From Merluccius polli (taxonomy: Eukaryota > Chordata > Actinopteri > Gadiformes > Merlucciidae), in assembly GCA_030340625.1 (NCBI GenBank), contig JAOPHQ010004627.1, positions 1 to 64,000 of the forward strand: DNA of 64,000 nt, written 5' to 3'. Of the stretch, positions 56,797-63,769 are shown one piece after another. The notes below the pieces were generated by a model. The model searched no databases, had not been told where the DNA came from, and was given only the letters and a program-made list of their open reading frames with translations. Positions within the stretch are counted from its first letter, which is position 1. The number at the start of each line of letters is the position of its first letter. The position numbers and the translations under genes were made by a program.

Positions 56797-56980
56797 AAAG
56801 GGTTTTGCTGAAAGACAATAATTCACATTCAATACGAAATTCAACAGCGACACGGCGGTGTCCACGGAGGACGACCCGCCACCAGGAAGCGGATCCGCCA
56901 CCAGGAAGCTGACCCGCCTACATGTAGCTGAGGTAGCTGACCTGCCACTGCGGCAGGTCAGTGGGCGGGCTGTGCTACAC

Positions 56981-57062
56981 GATAGCGTGGCCGAGCGGTC
57001 TAAGGCGCTGGATTAAGGCTCCAGTCTCTTCGGAGGCGTGGGTTTGAATCCCACCGCTGTCA
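56981..57062 (+). tRNA. tRNA-Leu (AAG)
   Basis: Box B GGTTTGAATCC, a change otherwise seen in damaged classes. No T4; X copy at +180. Confidence 0.7.
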
Positions 57063-57160
57063 GTACGGTCTTGTTGAAAGACAATATTTCACATTCAATA
57101 CCATAGTCAACAGTGACAGAGCTCCACGGAAGACACCCTGCCTACATGTAGCTGACCTGC

Positions 57161-57242
57161 CACTGCGGCACCGAGCGGTCTAAGGCGCTGGATTAAGGCG
57201 CCAGTCACTTCAGAGGCGTGGGTTCGAATCCCACCGCTGTCA
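57161..57242 (+). pseudogene. tRNA-Leu-like, class X
   Basis: Last copy before the retrotransposon. T4 follows; its hairpin spacer holds the insertion. Confidence 0.7.
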
Positions 57243-57422
57243 CTCTTGTTTTGCTGAAAGACAATGATTCACATTCAATACGAAATTCAACAGCGACACG
57301 GCTCCACAGAGGACACCCTGCCTACAGGTGGGTCAGCTACATGTAGGCGGGTCAGCTTCCTGGTTCGTTACCTGGTGGCGGGTCAGCTACCTGTAGGCGG
57401 TTCCACTTCCTGGGGGCAGGAA

Positions 57423-57464
57423 CGTAAGTTATGACCATAACTATGGATCTATGAGACCGAACGA
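57423..57464 (+). repeat. DIRS edge segment outside the left ITR (element 3' end)
   Basis: This 42-nt terminal extension starts CGTAAGTTATGACC and is not part of the ITR. Together with the first 11 nt of the ITR it is complementary to 57644-57696. It contains the short inverted repeat TTATGACCATAA. Confidence 0.85.
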
Positions 57465-57602
57465 TGACCGTCACCACGGTCTTACTACGAATGATGCCAT
57501 TCAACTACTTGTCGCGAGACCCTTATATCAAAATTGTCACCTGTGACTGATTGGAGGCAGGTCCTGCCGCATAAAGCGGATGCAAGGACATGGCTCTTCC
57601 TC
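57465..57602 (+). repeat. DIRS inverted terminal repeat, left copy
   Basis: A 138-bp segment starting TGACCGTCACCACGG and ending GGCTCTTCCTC. It is the exact reverse complement of 63613-63750 by eye, with no mismatch or gap. Weak similarity continues a few tens of bases inward (CGCTTCGGTTT). Confidence 0.92.
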
Positions 57603-57643
57603 CTTGCCTGGAACGCTTCGGTTTGTTCCGAGCGACAAAGGAG

Positions 57644-57740
57644 GGTGACGGTCATCGTTCGGTCTCATAGATCCATAGTTATGGTCATAACTTACGATCT
57701 ATTTCGACCTCTCTCTGACCGTCACCACGGTCTTACTACG
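57644..57740 (+). repeat. DIRS internal complementary region (ICR)
   Basis: This 97-bp block is made of two parts. Bases 57644-57696 (53 nt) are the reverse complement of the left edge 57423-57475. Bases 57697-57740 (44 nt) are the reverse complement of the right edge 63726-63769. Their junction, CTTACG|ATCTATTT, therefore spells the joined ends of the element. In the DIRS-1 replication model this region templates completion of the ends and formation of a circular DNA intermediate. It overlaps the last bases of the recombinase frame (stop at 57736-57738). Confidence 0.93.
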
Positions 57741-58818
57741 GATGACTAGTACCAGAAGTGTCGCGAGGAACCGAGGATCCCCCTTCACTAGTCTGTTTGG
57801 CAGCCGTCATGAGAACAGTGGCGCCGACCGTGGTGGATGTCACATTGATTCTATAAAACCTGGCGAAAGTACATGGAGTACTCCAGGATGCTGCCGCACA
57901 AATGTCCGCCAGAGCAACCCCTTTCAAAGCTGCCCATGAGGTGGCCATGCTTCGTGTGGAGTGAGCCACCAGGCCCTCAGGAACTGGGAAACCCCTCCCG
58001 GCATAAGCTTGGGCAATAGTGTCCACTAACCAGTGGGACACGCGTTGTTTCGAGACTGGGTGACCCAACTGCCTAGCTCCATAGCATACAAAAAGCTGAG
58101 TGTGGTCACGTCTCAGCTGCTGTGTTTGATCCACATAGGCCCTCAAAGCTCTGACTGGGCATAATGTGTGAAGAGCCACCCCTGCCTGACAGGCTGGCTC
58201 CGGGTAAAATGCCTCCAGCTCAATAGCCCTATTAATTGACTGAGGATTTAGCACTTTGGGGAGGAAGAATGGATTCGGCCAAAGCGACACCGCTGCATCT
58301 TCAGGCTTCCACCTCATGCACTCAGTACTCACAGAGAGTGCGTGCAGCTCGCTCACCCTCTTGGTAGAGCACAAGGCCAGTAAAAACACTGTCTTCTGTG
58401 TTAAAAACATAAGATCAGTCTGCCCCAACGGCTCGTATGGGGCTGTGGTCAAAGACCTCAATACCAGGGGAAGGTCCCAAGATGGGGCCCTCAAACACCT
58501 GCCTGGACGTAGACGGTTTGCACCTTTTAAAAATTGTGACACCATACGGTGTTTCCCGATAGACAGGCCCCCGATCAAATCATGGAATGCAGAGATCGCG
58601 GCTGCATAAACCCTTAAGGTGCTGGCTGCCCTCCTAGTGTCCAAGAGAGACTGGAGGAAATGGAGTACCACTTCCACTGGGCAGGTCTTTGGGTCAAGAC
58701 CCCTGTCTTTGCACCATAAAGAGAATAACCTCCATCTCTGCTGGTAATTTGCCCGAGTGGAGGGTGCTCTAGCATTACTTATGGTCTCCAACACAGCCTC
58801 ACTCAACCTTTGATGCAG
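57736..58818 (-). CDS. DIRS tyrosine recombinase
   Basis: About 360 residues similar to the lambda-integrase/Cre fold recombinases of DIRS elements, which insert the circular cDNA. An N-terminal core-binding region (motifs SNARAPSTRANYQQRW, STLRVYAAAISAFH) precedes the catalytic domain. Catalytic residues are visible: Arg in TKRVSELHAL (about residue 154 from the start given), His and Arg in HSTRSMATSWA (286 and 289), Trp in AASWS (312, the His/Trp position) and the nucleophile Tyr in FARFYRI (322). The frame stays open far upstream to about 60642, but that part reads as a shadow of the RT frame. No ATG precedes the domain. It starts just where the RT frame ends, at 58803, in the -1 frame relative to it, so expression probably needs a frameshift or splicing. 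The start given is where recognisable sequence begins, not a proven start codon. Confidence 0.88.
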   Translation of the reverse strand: MHQRLSEAVLETISNARAPSTRANYQQRWRLFSLWCKDRGLDPKTCPVEVVLHFLQSLLDTRRAASTLRVYAAAISAFHDLIGGLSIGKHRMVSQFLKGANRLRPGRCLRAPSWDLPLVLRSLTTAPYEPLGQTDLMFLTQKTVFLLALCSTKRVSELHALSVSTECMRWKPEDAAVSLWPNPFFLPKVLNPQSINRAIELEAFYPEPACQAGVALHTLCPVRALRAYVDQTQQLRRDHTQLFVCYGARQLGHPVSKQRVSHWLVDTIAQAYAGRGFPVPEGLVAHSTRSMATSWAALKGVALADICAAASWSTPCTFARFYRINVTSTTVGATVLMTAAKQTSEGGSSVPRDTSGTSHP

Positions 58819-60947
58819 GGGCTGAGGAGGGGCCAGGCCCACAGCTGCAGGACAGCCGGCCTGGGATGCCAAATTCGACCCCCCACTTGCGAGAGAAGGT
58901 CTGCCCTGACTGGCAGAGGCCAGGGTTGGCCGTGAACAAGACGCAGGAGGGCCGGAAACCAATGTCTCGCTGGCCAGCGTGGAGCCACTAACAGCACTCG
59001 GTAGGAGCCCTGGCGTATTCTCTCGAGTACCAGTGGAATCAAGGGTATTGGAGGGAAAGCGTACAACATTCCTCCCGGCCACTCGTGAGACAGTGCATCC
59101 AGCCCCAGTGGGCCGCACGGATAGCTCAGGGAGAACCACATTTGGCAGTGGGTCGTCTCCCTCGATGCAAAGAGATCCACCTGGGCTACGCCAAAGCGTG
59201 CCCACAAATTTGCGACCACCTCTGCGTGCAGCCTCCACTCCCCCGGAGGGGGTCCTGACCTGGAGAGGAGATCTGCTGCTTGGTTCAGCGCACCAGGAAT
59301 ATGAACTGCTCTTAATGAGGTCAGGCGTGGGAATGCCCAAAAGAGGAGTCCCTGGGCGGTCTTGAGGCAACGCCGAGATCTTGTGCCCCCCTGGTGATTG
59401 ACGTAATAGACGGCTGAGCGATTGTCCGTACGTACTAGCACATGCTTGCCCTGTATAAAGGGAAGAAGTGCTCTCAGGCCAAGGTGTATTGCTCTGAGCT
59501 CCAGGACATTGATGTGGTCTTTGTCCCACGGGTGTTCCCAACGGCCTCTCACCGTCCGACCCTCCCAGACTGCTCCCCAGCCCGTCTGGGAGGCATCTGT
59601 AGACACTAGCGTCCGCCTGGAAGGTACCCTTCCCAGAGGAACTCCCTGTGTCAACCAGCTGACGTTCCGCCAGGGTAGCAAGGCTTGCAAACATAATTGG
59701 GTCACCTTGAGCTTTCTGTGCCTGTACCTCCGTGGGTGAAGGCCGAAAGCATTCAGCCAACACTGCAATGGTCGGGCCCTTAGAAGGCCCAGTGGGACCA
59801 CCACTGCTGCAGCAGACATCAACCCCAACATCCTCTGAAAGTAAAGCAGCTCTATACGCCTGTTCTGGCGAAAAGCACGAAGGGTTGCCTGGATCCCGGC
59901 TACTCTCTGAGGGGTGAGAGATGCCCTCATCGTGAGAGAGTTCAGGCAGAGTCCCAAAAAGGATGTTTCCTGTCTTGGATTCAGGTTGCTCTTTTTCGAG
60001 TTGACTTGGAAGCCGAGAGACCGAATGTGGGACAGTACTGACTCTGTATCCTCCACAACCTGCTGGCGGGATGGGGCACATACGAGCCAGTCGTCGAGGT
60101 AGGGCATAATCCTTAAACCCCTCCTCTGAAGGGGTGCCAAGGCGGCCGCCACTACCCTGGTGAACACCCTCGGGGACAGGGAGAGGCCGAATGGAAGGAC
60201 CTGAAATTGATAGGCTTGTCCCTGAAAGGCGAAACGGAGGAACTGCTGATGTTCTTGACAAATTGGGACGTGGAAGTACGCATCTTTTAAATCGATCGTA
60301 GTGAACCACTCGCCCGGCTCTATTGACTCTAGGATGTGCTTTGTCTGGAGCATTTTGAAGGTCAGGGTTTTCAAGTGCGCGTTCAAGCGGCGCAGGTCTA
60401 AAATGGGGCGTAGCCCACCGTCCTTTTTGGGGACCAGGAAATATATTGAATAAAAGCCAGCTTGCTGTTCGCTGGTGCTCACCCTTGTTATGGCGCCTTT
60501 CTGCAGTAGTGTCGCCACTTCTTCTGCTAAAATGTTTGCCTGGACTGGGTCCTTGACTGTGGTCGGATGGAACCCCGAAAAGGGTGGAGGCCGCCGCCAA
60601 AACTGGAGTCTGTAACCCCTTAAAATTGTGTCCAACACCCAAGGGTCTGAAGTCTCCCTCTCCCAGCCATCCAGGCGTAGCTGCGAGTGAACCTCTGCAG
60701 CTGACCCCCGTATCCTACTTACGGCCCCCACGAGTCCTTGGACCCCTGGGGGGGCGCCCGCGTTGGGCCGTCCTATTCGCCACTGACTGGGGTAGACGTT
60801 CCCCCTGATAGTGTCCAGGCCGGGCCGGACCTTGCCCGCTGAAACCCCGGCGTGTGTTACCCGACCAGGGTTCCTGACGTCTCCAGATACGTGTATGTGT
60901 GTGCTGACTACTTGCTGTTCCAGCTGTGGGTGGATGAAATTACCTTT
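58803..60947 (-). CDS. DIRS reverse transcriptase / RNase H / methyltransferase-like protein
   Basis: This frame makes the cDNA. Counting from the GTG at 60731, RT motifs are LRPILDLRRLNAHL (108-121), TTIDLKDAYFHVPI with catalytic D147, LPFGLSLSPRVFT and YLDD (211-214). RNase H residues are D379 in STDAS, E411 in NVLELRA, D436 in RTDNRSA and D487 in NQAADLLS. A region at about 505-605 (VDLFASRETT, LDALSHEWPGG, YAFPPIPLI, APRWPARHWFP) matches the domain between RNase H and recombinase in vertebrate DIRS elements, described as Dam methyltransferase-like; its activity here is inferred. The frame is open from 60947, overlaps the gag stop, and has no ATG before the RT domain. GTG is not a usual eukaryotic start, so synthesis as a gag-fusion by +1 frameshift at AAAAGGTAA, or from a spliced RNA, is more likely. 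It stops at 58803. Confidence 0.9.
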   Translation of the reverse strand, partial: KGNFIHPQLEQQVVSTHIHVSGDVRNPGRVTHAGVSAGKVRPGLDTIRGNVYPSQWRIGRPNAGAPPGVQGLVGAVSRIRGSAAEVHSQLRLDGWERETSDPWVLDTILRGYRLQFWRRPPPFSGFHPTTVKDPVQANILAEEVATLLQKGAITRVSTSEQQAGFYSIYFLVPKKDGGLRPILDLRRLNAHLKTLTFKMLQTKHILESIEPGEWFTTIDLKDAYFHVPICQEHQQFLRFAFQGQAYQFQVLPFGLSLSPRVFTRVVAAALAPLQRRGLRIMPYLDDWLVCAPSRQQVVEDTESVLSHIRSLGFQVNSKKSNLNPRQETSFLGLCLNSLTMRASLTPQRVAGIQATLRAFRQNRRIELLYFQRMLGLMSAAAVVVPLGLLRARPLQCWLNAFGLHPRRYRHRKLKVTQLCLQALLPWRNVSWLTQGVPLGRVPSRRTLVSTDASQTGWGAVWEGRTVRGRWEHPWDKDHINVLELRAIHLGLRALLPFIQGKHVLVRTDNRSAVYYVNHQGGTRSRRCLKTAQGLLFWAFPRLTSLRAVHIPGALNQAADLLSRSGPPPGEWRLHAEVVANLWARFGVAQVDLFASRETTHCQMWFSLSYPCGPLGLDALSHEWPGGMLYAFPPIPLIPLVLERIRQGSYRVLLVAPRWPARHWFPALLRLVHGQPWPLPVRADLLSQVGGRIWHPRPAVLQLWAWPLLSPCIKG

Positions 60948-62319
60948 TTACACCCTCGCGAGCACGCACAGACTCCTGAGCTTTAACCAGCACGGACTGT
61001 GAGTCGGGATGGAACACCTTGGCTGGCAGTACCGGCATATTTATGAGCTCTGCCCTCACACCCTCAGGGAGGGCAGTCTGAGCCAGCCAGATCTGCCTGC
61101 GAGCTAGAGTCGCTGATGACATGGCAGAGCCCACGTCACGCGTCATCTGGGCAAGGGCAGACAAGGCCGCATCCATAAGGTCCTTGGTGTCCTGATCACC
61201 TGCACCAACAGTCTTCCTTACAGCAGCTAAAAGAACCGCCAATGCATTTCCGGACCGAGCAGCACGAGCAGATGCATTATAGGCCTTACAAACAAGGCGA
61301 TCAGTCCTGTCACACTCCCTCCGAGGGCAGTGTGGGTCTGCAGTCAACCTCGGTGGTCCAGAGGAAGTCAGAGCAGCCATCTCCCTTTCTACAGGCGGCA
61401 TATCCCCCAACCCGGTCTCCGGTGGGTATGACGCCCTAGCCAGCTTCCTGCAACCTGCGTTAAACTGACAAGGTTTGCTCGGAGCATCCCAGGTTTTCCT
61501 CAACATTTGGCAGAAATCATCTGCCGCAGGGAGGGACACTGTGGGCCGGGACTGGACAATACCGGCCCAGACCCCATCAGCTGGGCTAGCACCCTGCACC
61601 GGGATTGCGAGCCCCACAATTTTCGCAGCAGTAAGAACCTTCTCTGCCAGATCCACTGCACCGGCGACATCTGTGCCATCACCTCCTGATGTTGAATCCC
61701 CTGGGTAGGAGGAAGCACCACTGTGCCCACCCTCAGGGTTCCCCTGGTCTTGCCCAACCCCGAGGAGGGAGCCTTGAGCATAAAGCGAAATGGCGTCAGG
61801 ATGCCTTTGCTCCTGAAAAGAGGGCAGGTGATCAAGTGAGGCCTCCGCTGAGCCAACAGCCTCGGCCTCGGCCTGCCGAGGGTGGGTTCCGAAGCTGTTC
61901 ACCCTGTCTGTCAGGCCACGAACGGCTGCCAGAAGCTGGGTGTACATGCTCTCCTTCTCTACAGAATCCCGCACGGGCGAACTTGGAGGGAGCGCGGGGG
62001 AGTCGACAGCGTCTGCGGTTCTCCTCCTCTTGTGCTTATGAGGAGGCTTATGGGATGACCTGTGCTTCCTTTTCGAGGACTTAACCTCTGGTTCATAGGA
62101 CTGCCCTCCATGAGTGGAAGGGGAGTCCGTCAGTGACACAGGTGCTGCCTGCAGGCCAGCCCTACGAGCCCTCTCCTCGAGAGGTAAGTCGAGTGCGGCG
62201 GGGCATGGGTTCTTGACATCTCCCAAGAGATGAGCCCTGCCTAAACACCCAGGGCACTCCCGGTGGCCATCACGTGAGTCCATGGTCGCGCCGCAAAAGA
62301 TGCACATATGGGATGCCAT
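60940..62319 (-). CDS. DIRS gag-like protein (ORF1)
   Basis: A 459-residue product starting at the ATG 62319-62317. The frame opens 7 codons earlier at a GTG, preceded by an in-frame TAA. The N-terminus has a compact Cys-rich motif, CIFCGATMDSRDGHRECPGC, fitting a CxxC...CxxC zinc-binding knuckle, followed by GRAHLLGD. A basic stretch at roughly residues 82-105 (SSKRKHRSSHKPPHKHKRRR) could serve as nuclear localisation or nucleic-acid-binding signal. The rest is acidic or neutral and of no recognised fold. Position before the RT frame, size and Cys motif fit the gag-like ORF1 of vertebrate DIRS elements, presumed to package RNA. It ends GTA AAA AGG TAA, overlapping the start of the open RT frame, which lies in +1 relative to it. 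Confidence 0.8.
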   Translation of the reverse strand: MASHMCIFCGATMDSRDGHRECPGCLGRAHLLGDVKNPCPAALDLPLEERARRAGLQAAPVSLTDSPSTHGGQSYEPEVKSSKRKHRSSHKPPHKHKRRRTADAVDSPALPPSSPVRDSVEKESMYTQLLAAVRGLTDRVNSFGTHPRQAEAEAVGSAEASLDHLPSFQEQRHPDAISLYAQGSLLGVGQDQGNPEGGHSGASSYPGDSTSGGDGTDVAGAVDLAEKVLTAAKIVGLAIPVQGASPADGVWAGIVQSRPTVSLPAADDFCQMLRKTWDAPSKPCQFNAGCRKLARASYPPETGLGDMPPVEREMAALTSSGPPRLTADPHCPRRECDRTDRLVCKAYNASARAARSGNALAVLLAAVRKTVGAGDQDTKDLMDAALSALAQMTRDVGSAMSSATLARRQIWLAQTALPEGVRAELINMPVLPAKVFHPDSQSVLVKAQESVRAREGVKR

Positions 62320-62394
62320 CTCGGCAATCAGGACACTCACGCCTTAATATGCCGTAAGCGTGTACAACAATAGCAGCCCCAACAACTGTTTACC

Positions 62395-62602
62395 CTGCCC
62401 ACTGCGAACAGTAGCCAGCGGGATCAAGGCAATTGCTGCCAAGCTAGGTGGAGCAGACACCACACTGACCAACGTCGTTTGTGTACTGGCCCAGCCTGCT
62501 GCGAACAGCCGCCAAGGGGACACTAAATGTAGCTTTACTGCGCACAGTAAGCGTATCCACCACTTTTTTGTCCGGCCTGCTGCGTACAGTGGCCAACGGA
62601 CT
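62395..62602 (-). repeat. Short irregular repeats upstream of gag
   Basis: Four related words at irregular spacing: CTGCGAACAGTAGCCAGCGG-like at 62395-62422, CTGCTGCGAACAGCCGCCAA at about 62497, CTGCGCACAGTAAGCG at about 62539, and CTGCTGCGTACAGTGGCCAA at about 62577. Function unknown. Confidence 0.6.
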
Positions 62603-62633
62603 GAGAAAGTTGTTTTATTTATATTTATTTATC

Positions 62634-62634
<1 letters not shown>

Positions 62635-62665
<31 letters not shown>

Positions 62666-62673
62666 TTATTATT
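62635..62673. repeat. ATT microsatellite
   Basis: A run of about a dozen ATT units with one interruption (ATTTTT), flanked on the left by TTTATTTATATTTATTTATC. Confidence 0.9.
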
Positions 62674-62780
62674 TTGCTACAGTCAATCGTAGGAAAGTAA
62701 CTAGGCTCTGACTAAATTGTTTACATACACTAACAAGGCTTACTGATTTATCATAATAAACAGTAACTTCACCCACAGAC

Positions 62781-63235
62781 CCAGCACAATTCACGCGAAC
62801 GTGGGGGTCTTCACGGTGGAACAGAAATTAATGACCGCACCTGGCAGCCACGCCCATTGGAGTTATCTTAATAACAAAGTAGGCCTAACTATTTCACAAA
62901 CCCAGCACAACTCACGCGAACGTGGGTGGGGTTTTCACGGGCGGAACAGAAATTAACGACCGCACCTTGCAGTCATGCTCATTGAAACTATCTTAATAAA
63001 TAAATTAAATATCACACGCACGAGCCCAGCACAATTCACGCGAACGTGGGTGGGGGTTTCACGGGCGGAACAGAAATTAAGGACCGCACCTGGCAGTCAT
63101 TCTCATTGGGATTATCTTAATAAACAAATTAAATATCTCACGCACAAACCCAGCACAATTCACGCGAACGTGGGTGGGGGAACTATTTAATAAACAAACC
63201 CCGCACAATTCACGCGGACGTGTGTGGGGGTTTCA
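62781..63235 (-). repeat. Tandem repeats in the DIRS leader (about 120-124 bp)
   Basis: Copies begin at about 62781, 62901, 63025 and 63149, plus a shortened one at 63199, each with CCAGCACAATTCACGCGAAC or close variants. Between them lie GAACAGAAATTAA, GACCGCACC and TTATCTTAATAA. Spacing is 120, 124, 124 and about 50 bp. The role is unknown; such leader repeats could be promoter-proximal or RNA-packaging elements. Confidence 0.85.
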
Positions 63236-63572
63236 CGGCACAACCCGACTGCTGCTGCAGAGGGGACGGGAGTCAGCCTATCACTTCAGCCTTGTGTTTA
63301 GTGTTTAACTTCAGAGCCTTATGACAATCAAAATATACAAAGCATTCAAACAGGGTAGAAACGTTTCTTCCCGCTGCTTCGTTTCACGGCACAACCCGAC
63401 TGCTGCAGAGGGGAGCGCTCGTTCACCAGTACTTCTCTCCTGCACACAAGCAAAGTTGGTTAACCAGGGAAAAAACCAGCGAAAACTTTAACGGGAAAAC
63501 TTTAAACAGTCCTCAGGGGCTTAAAGCGCCTGCACGATTAACGTGACGGATTGTAGATTTCCCAAGTTTCAA

Positions 63573-63581
63573 ACTTACCGG
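63573..63581 (-). promoter_or_regulatory. Candidate splice donor in the DIRS leader
   Basis: The minus strand reads CCG|GTAAGT, the full U1 core consensus, just inside the 5' ITR. If used, it could remove the repeat-rich leader before gag. No matching acceptor was identified with confidence. Confidence 0.35.
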
Positions 63582-63612
63582 GTCTCACGAAAACCGAAGC
63601 GAGAAGGCAAAA

Positions 63613-63750
63613 GAGGAAGAGCCATGTCCTTGCATCCGCTTTATGCGGCAGGACCTGCCTCCAATCAGTCACAGGTGACAATTTTGATATAAGGGTCTCG
63701 CGACAAGTAGTTGAATGGCATCATTCGTAGTAAGACCGTGGTGACGGTCA
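63613..63750 (-). repeat. DIRS inverted terminal repeat, right copy (element 5' end)
   Basis: Exact 138-bp inverse of 57465-57602. In DIRS-1 the 5' ITR holds the promoter. On the + strand it contains CCAATCA (63661-63667) followed by GATATAAGG (63686-63694), a CCAAT/TATA-like pair pointing outward. The inward strand offers only CTTATATC. Confidence 0.92.
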
Positions 63751-63769
63751 GAGAGAGGTCGAAATAGAT
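63751..63769 (+). repeat. DIRS edge segment outside the right ITR (element 5' end)
   Basis: This 19-nt extension (GAGAGAGGTCGAAATAGAT) is not in the ITR. With the outer 25 nt of the ITR it is complementary to 57697-57740. Confidence 0.85.

Larger units (their letters stand above)
1..57422 (+). repeat. tRNA-Leu-derived tandem array (main block)
   Basis: About 173 tRNA-Leu-like copies lie head to tail on the + strand, roughly one per 330 bp. A consensus copy has acceptor GATAGCG/CGCTGTC, box A TGGCCGAGCGG, a GCC/GGC D stem, anticodon stem CTGGA/TCCAG, a CTC-TTCG-GAG variable arm, T arm GTGGG-TTCGAAT-CCCAC (box B GGTTCGAATCC) and discriminator A. Class A has anticodon AAG and class T has TAG. 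Class P has GGTG before the anticodon stem, GCCAG at its 3' side and TCACTTCAAAGGC as variable region. Class X begins CACTGCGGCACCGAG. Spacers over 300 bp, for example 762-1171, 1824-2231, 5056-5403, 5964-6409, 6492-6880 and 8679-9125, hold only trailer and minisatellite sequence; I see no protein gene in them. The array could be a functional tRNA cluster, a tRNA-derived satellite, or a mixture. Confidence 0.92.
62320..63612 (-). other. DIRS 5' leader, non-coding
   Basis: About 1.3 kb between the 5' ITR and the gag ATG. I see no conserved open frame. It holds two families of short tandem repeats, a T/A-rich ATT microsatellite, and a strong splice-donor-like CCG|GTAAGT (minus strand, GT at 63578-63577). 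It probably corresponds to the 5' untranslated region. Confidence 0.7.
57423..63769 (-). mobile_element. Complete DIRS-like tyrosine-recombinase retrotransposon
   Basis: The 6,347-bp element lies on the minus strand, with its 5' end at 63769. Order in element sense: 19-nt edge, ITR, leader with tandem repeats, gag-like frame, RT/RNase H/methyltransferase-like frame, tyrosine recombinase frame, internal complementary region, ITR, 42-nt edge. Having a tyrosine recombinase rather than an integrase, inverted rather than direct terminal repeats, and an internal region complementary to both edges are defining traits of the DIRS order. Boundaries are exact because the internal region matches 57423-57475 and 63726-63769 with no mismatch seen. 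There is no target-site duplication, as expected for recombinase-mediated insertion of a DNA circle. Deleting the element joins GGCAGGAA to GTGGACCC, the normal array sequence. All domains look intact and the ITRs are identical, so insertion was probably recent. Confidence 0.95.

Noticed and set aside
57..57315. Dozens of open frames of 60-108 codons across the array
   Set aside because: They translate minisatellite and tRNA sequence in alternative frames (recurring QLPVGGSAT-, GFEPTP- type peptides), appear and vanish with single-base changes between units, and match no protein family I recognise.
1..57422. CRISPR array
   Set aside because: Repeat units are long, contain tRNA genes with box A and box B, and spacers are related minisatellites rather than unique sequences. 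The locus is eukaryotic.
1..57422. Dispersed tRNA-derived SINE family
   Set aside because: Units are head to tail without poly(A) or simple-repeat tails and without target-site duplications, so tandem amplification explains them better than retroposition.
58819..60642. N-terminal 600 residues of the 968-codon frame that ends in the recombinase
   Set aside because: It begins at TTG, overlaps the RT/RNase H frame throughout and lacks recognisable motifs. It is a shadow of the RT frame; only the last 360 residues or so look real.
57534..61856. Open frames of 60-131 codons on the + strand of the retrotransposon, and a 118-codon minus-strand frame at 61500-61856
   Set aside because: They are antisense or alternate-frame readings of the gag, RT and recombinase genes, without motifs of their own.
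57423..63769. LTR retrotransposon or endogenous retrovirus
   Set aside because: Terminal repeats are inverted, there is a tyrosine recombinase instead of an integrase, no aspartic protease or envelope frame, and no target-site duplication.
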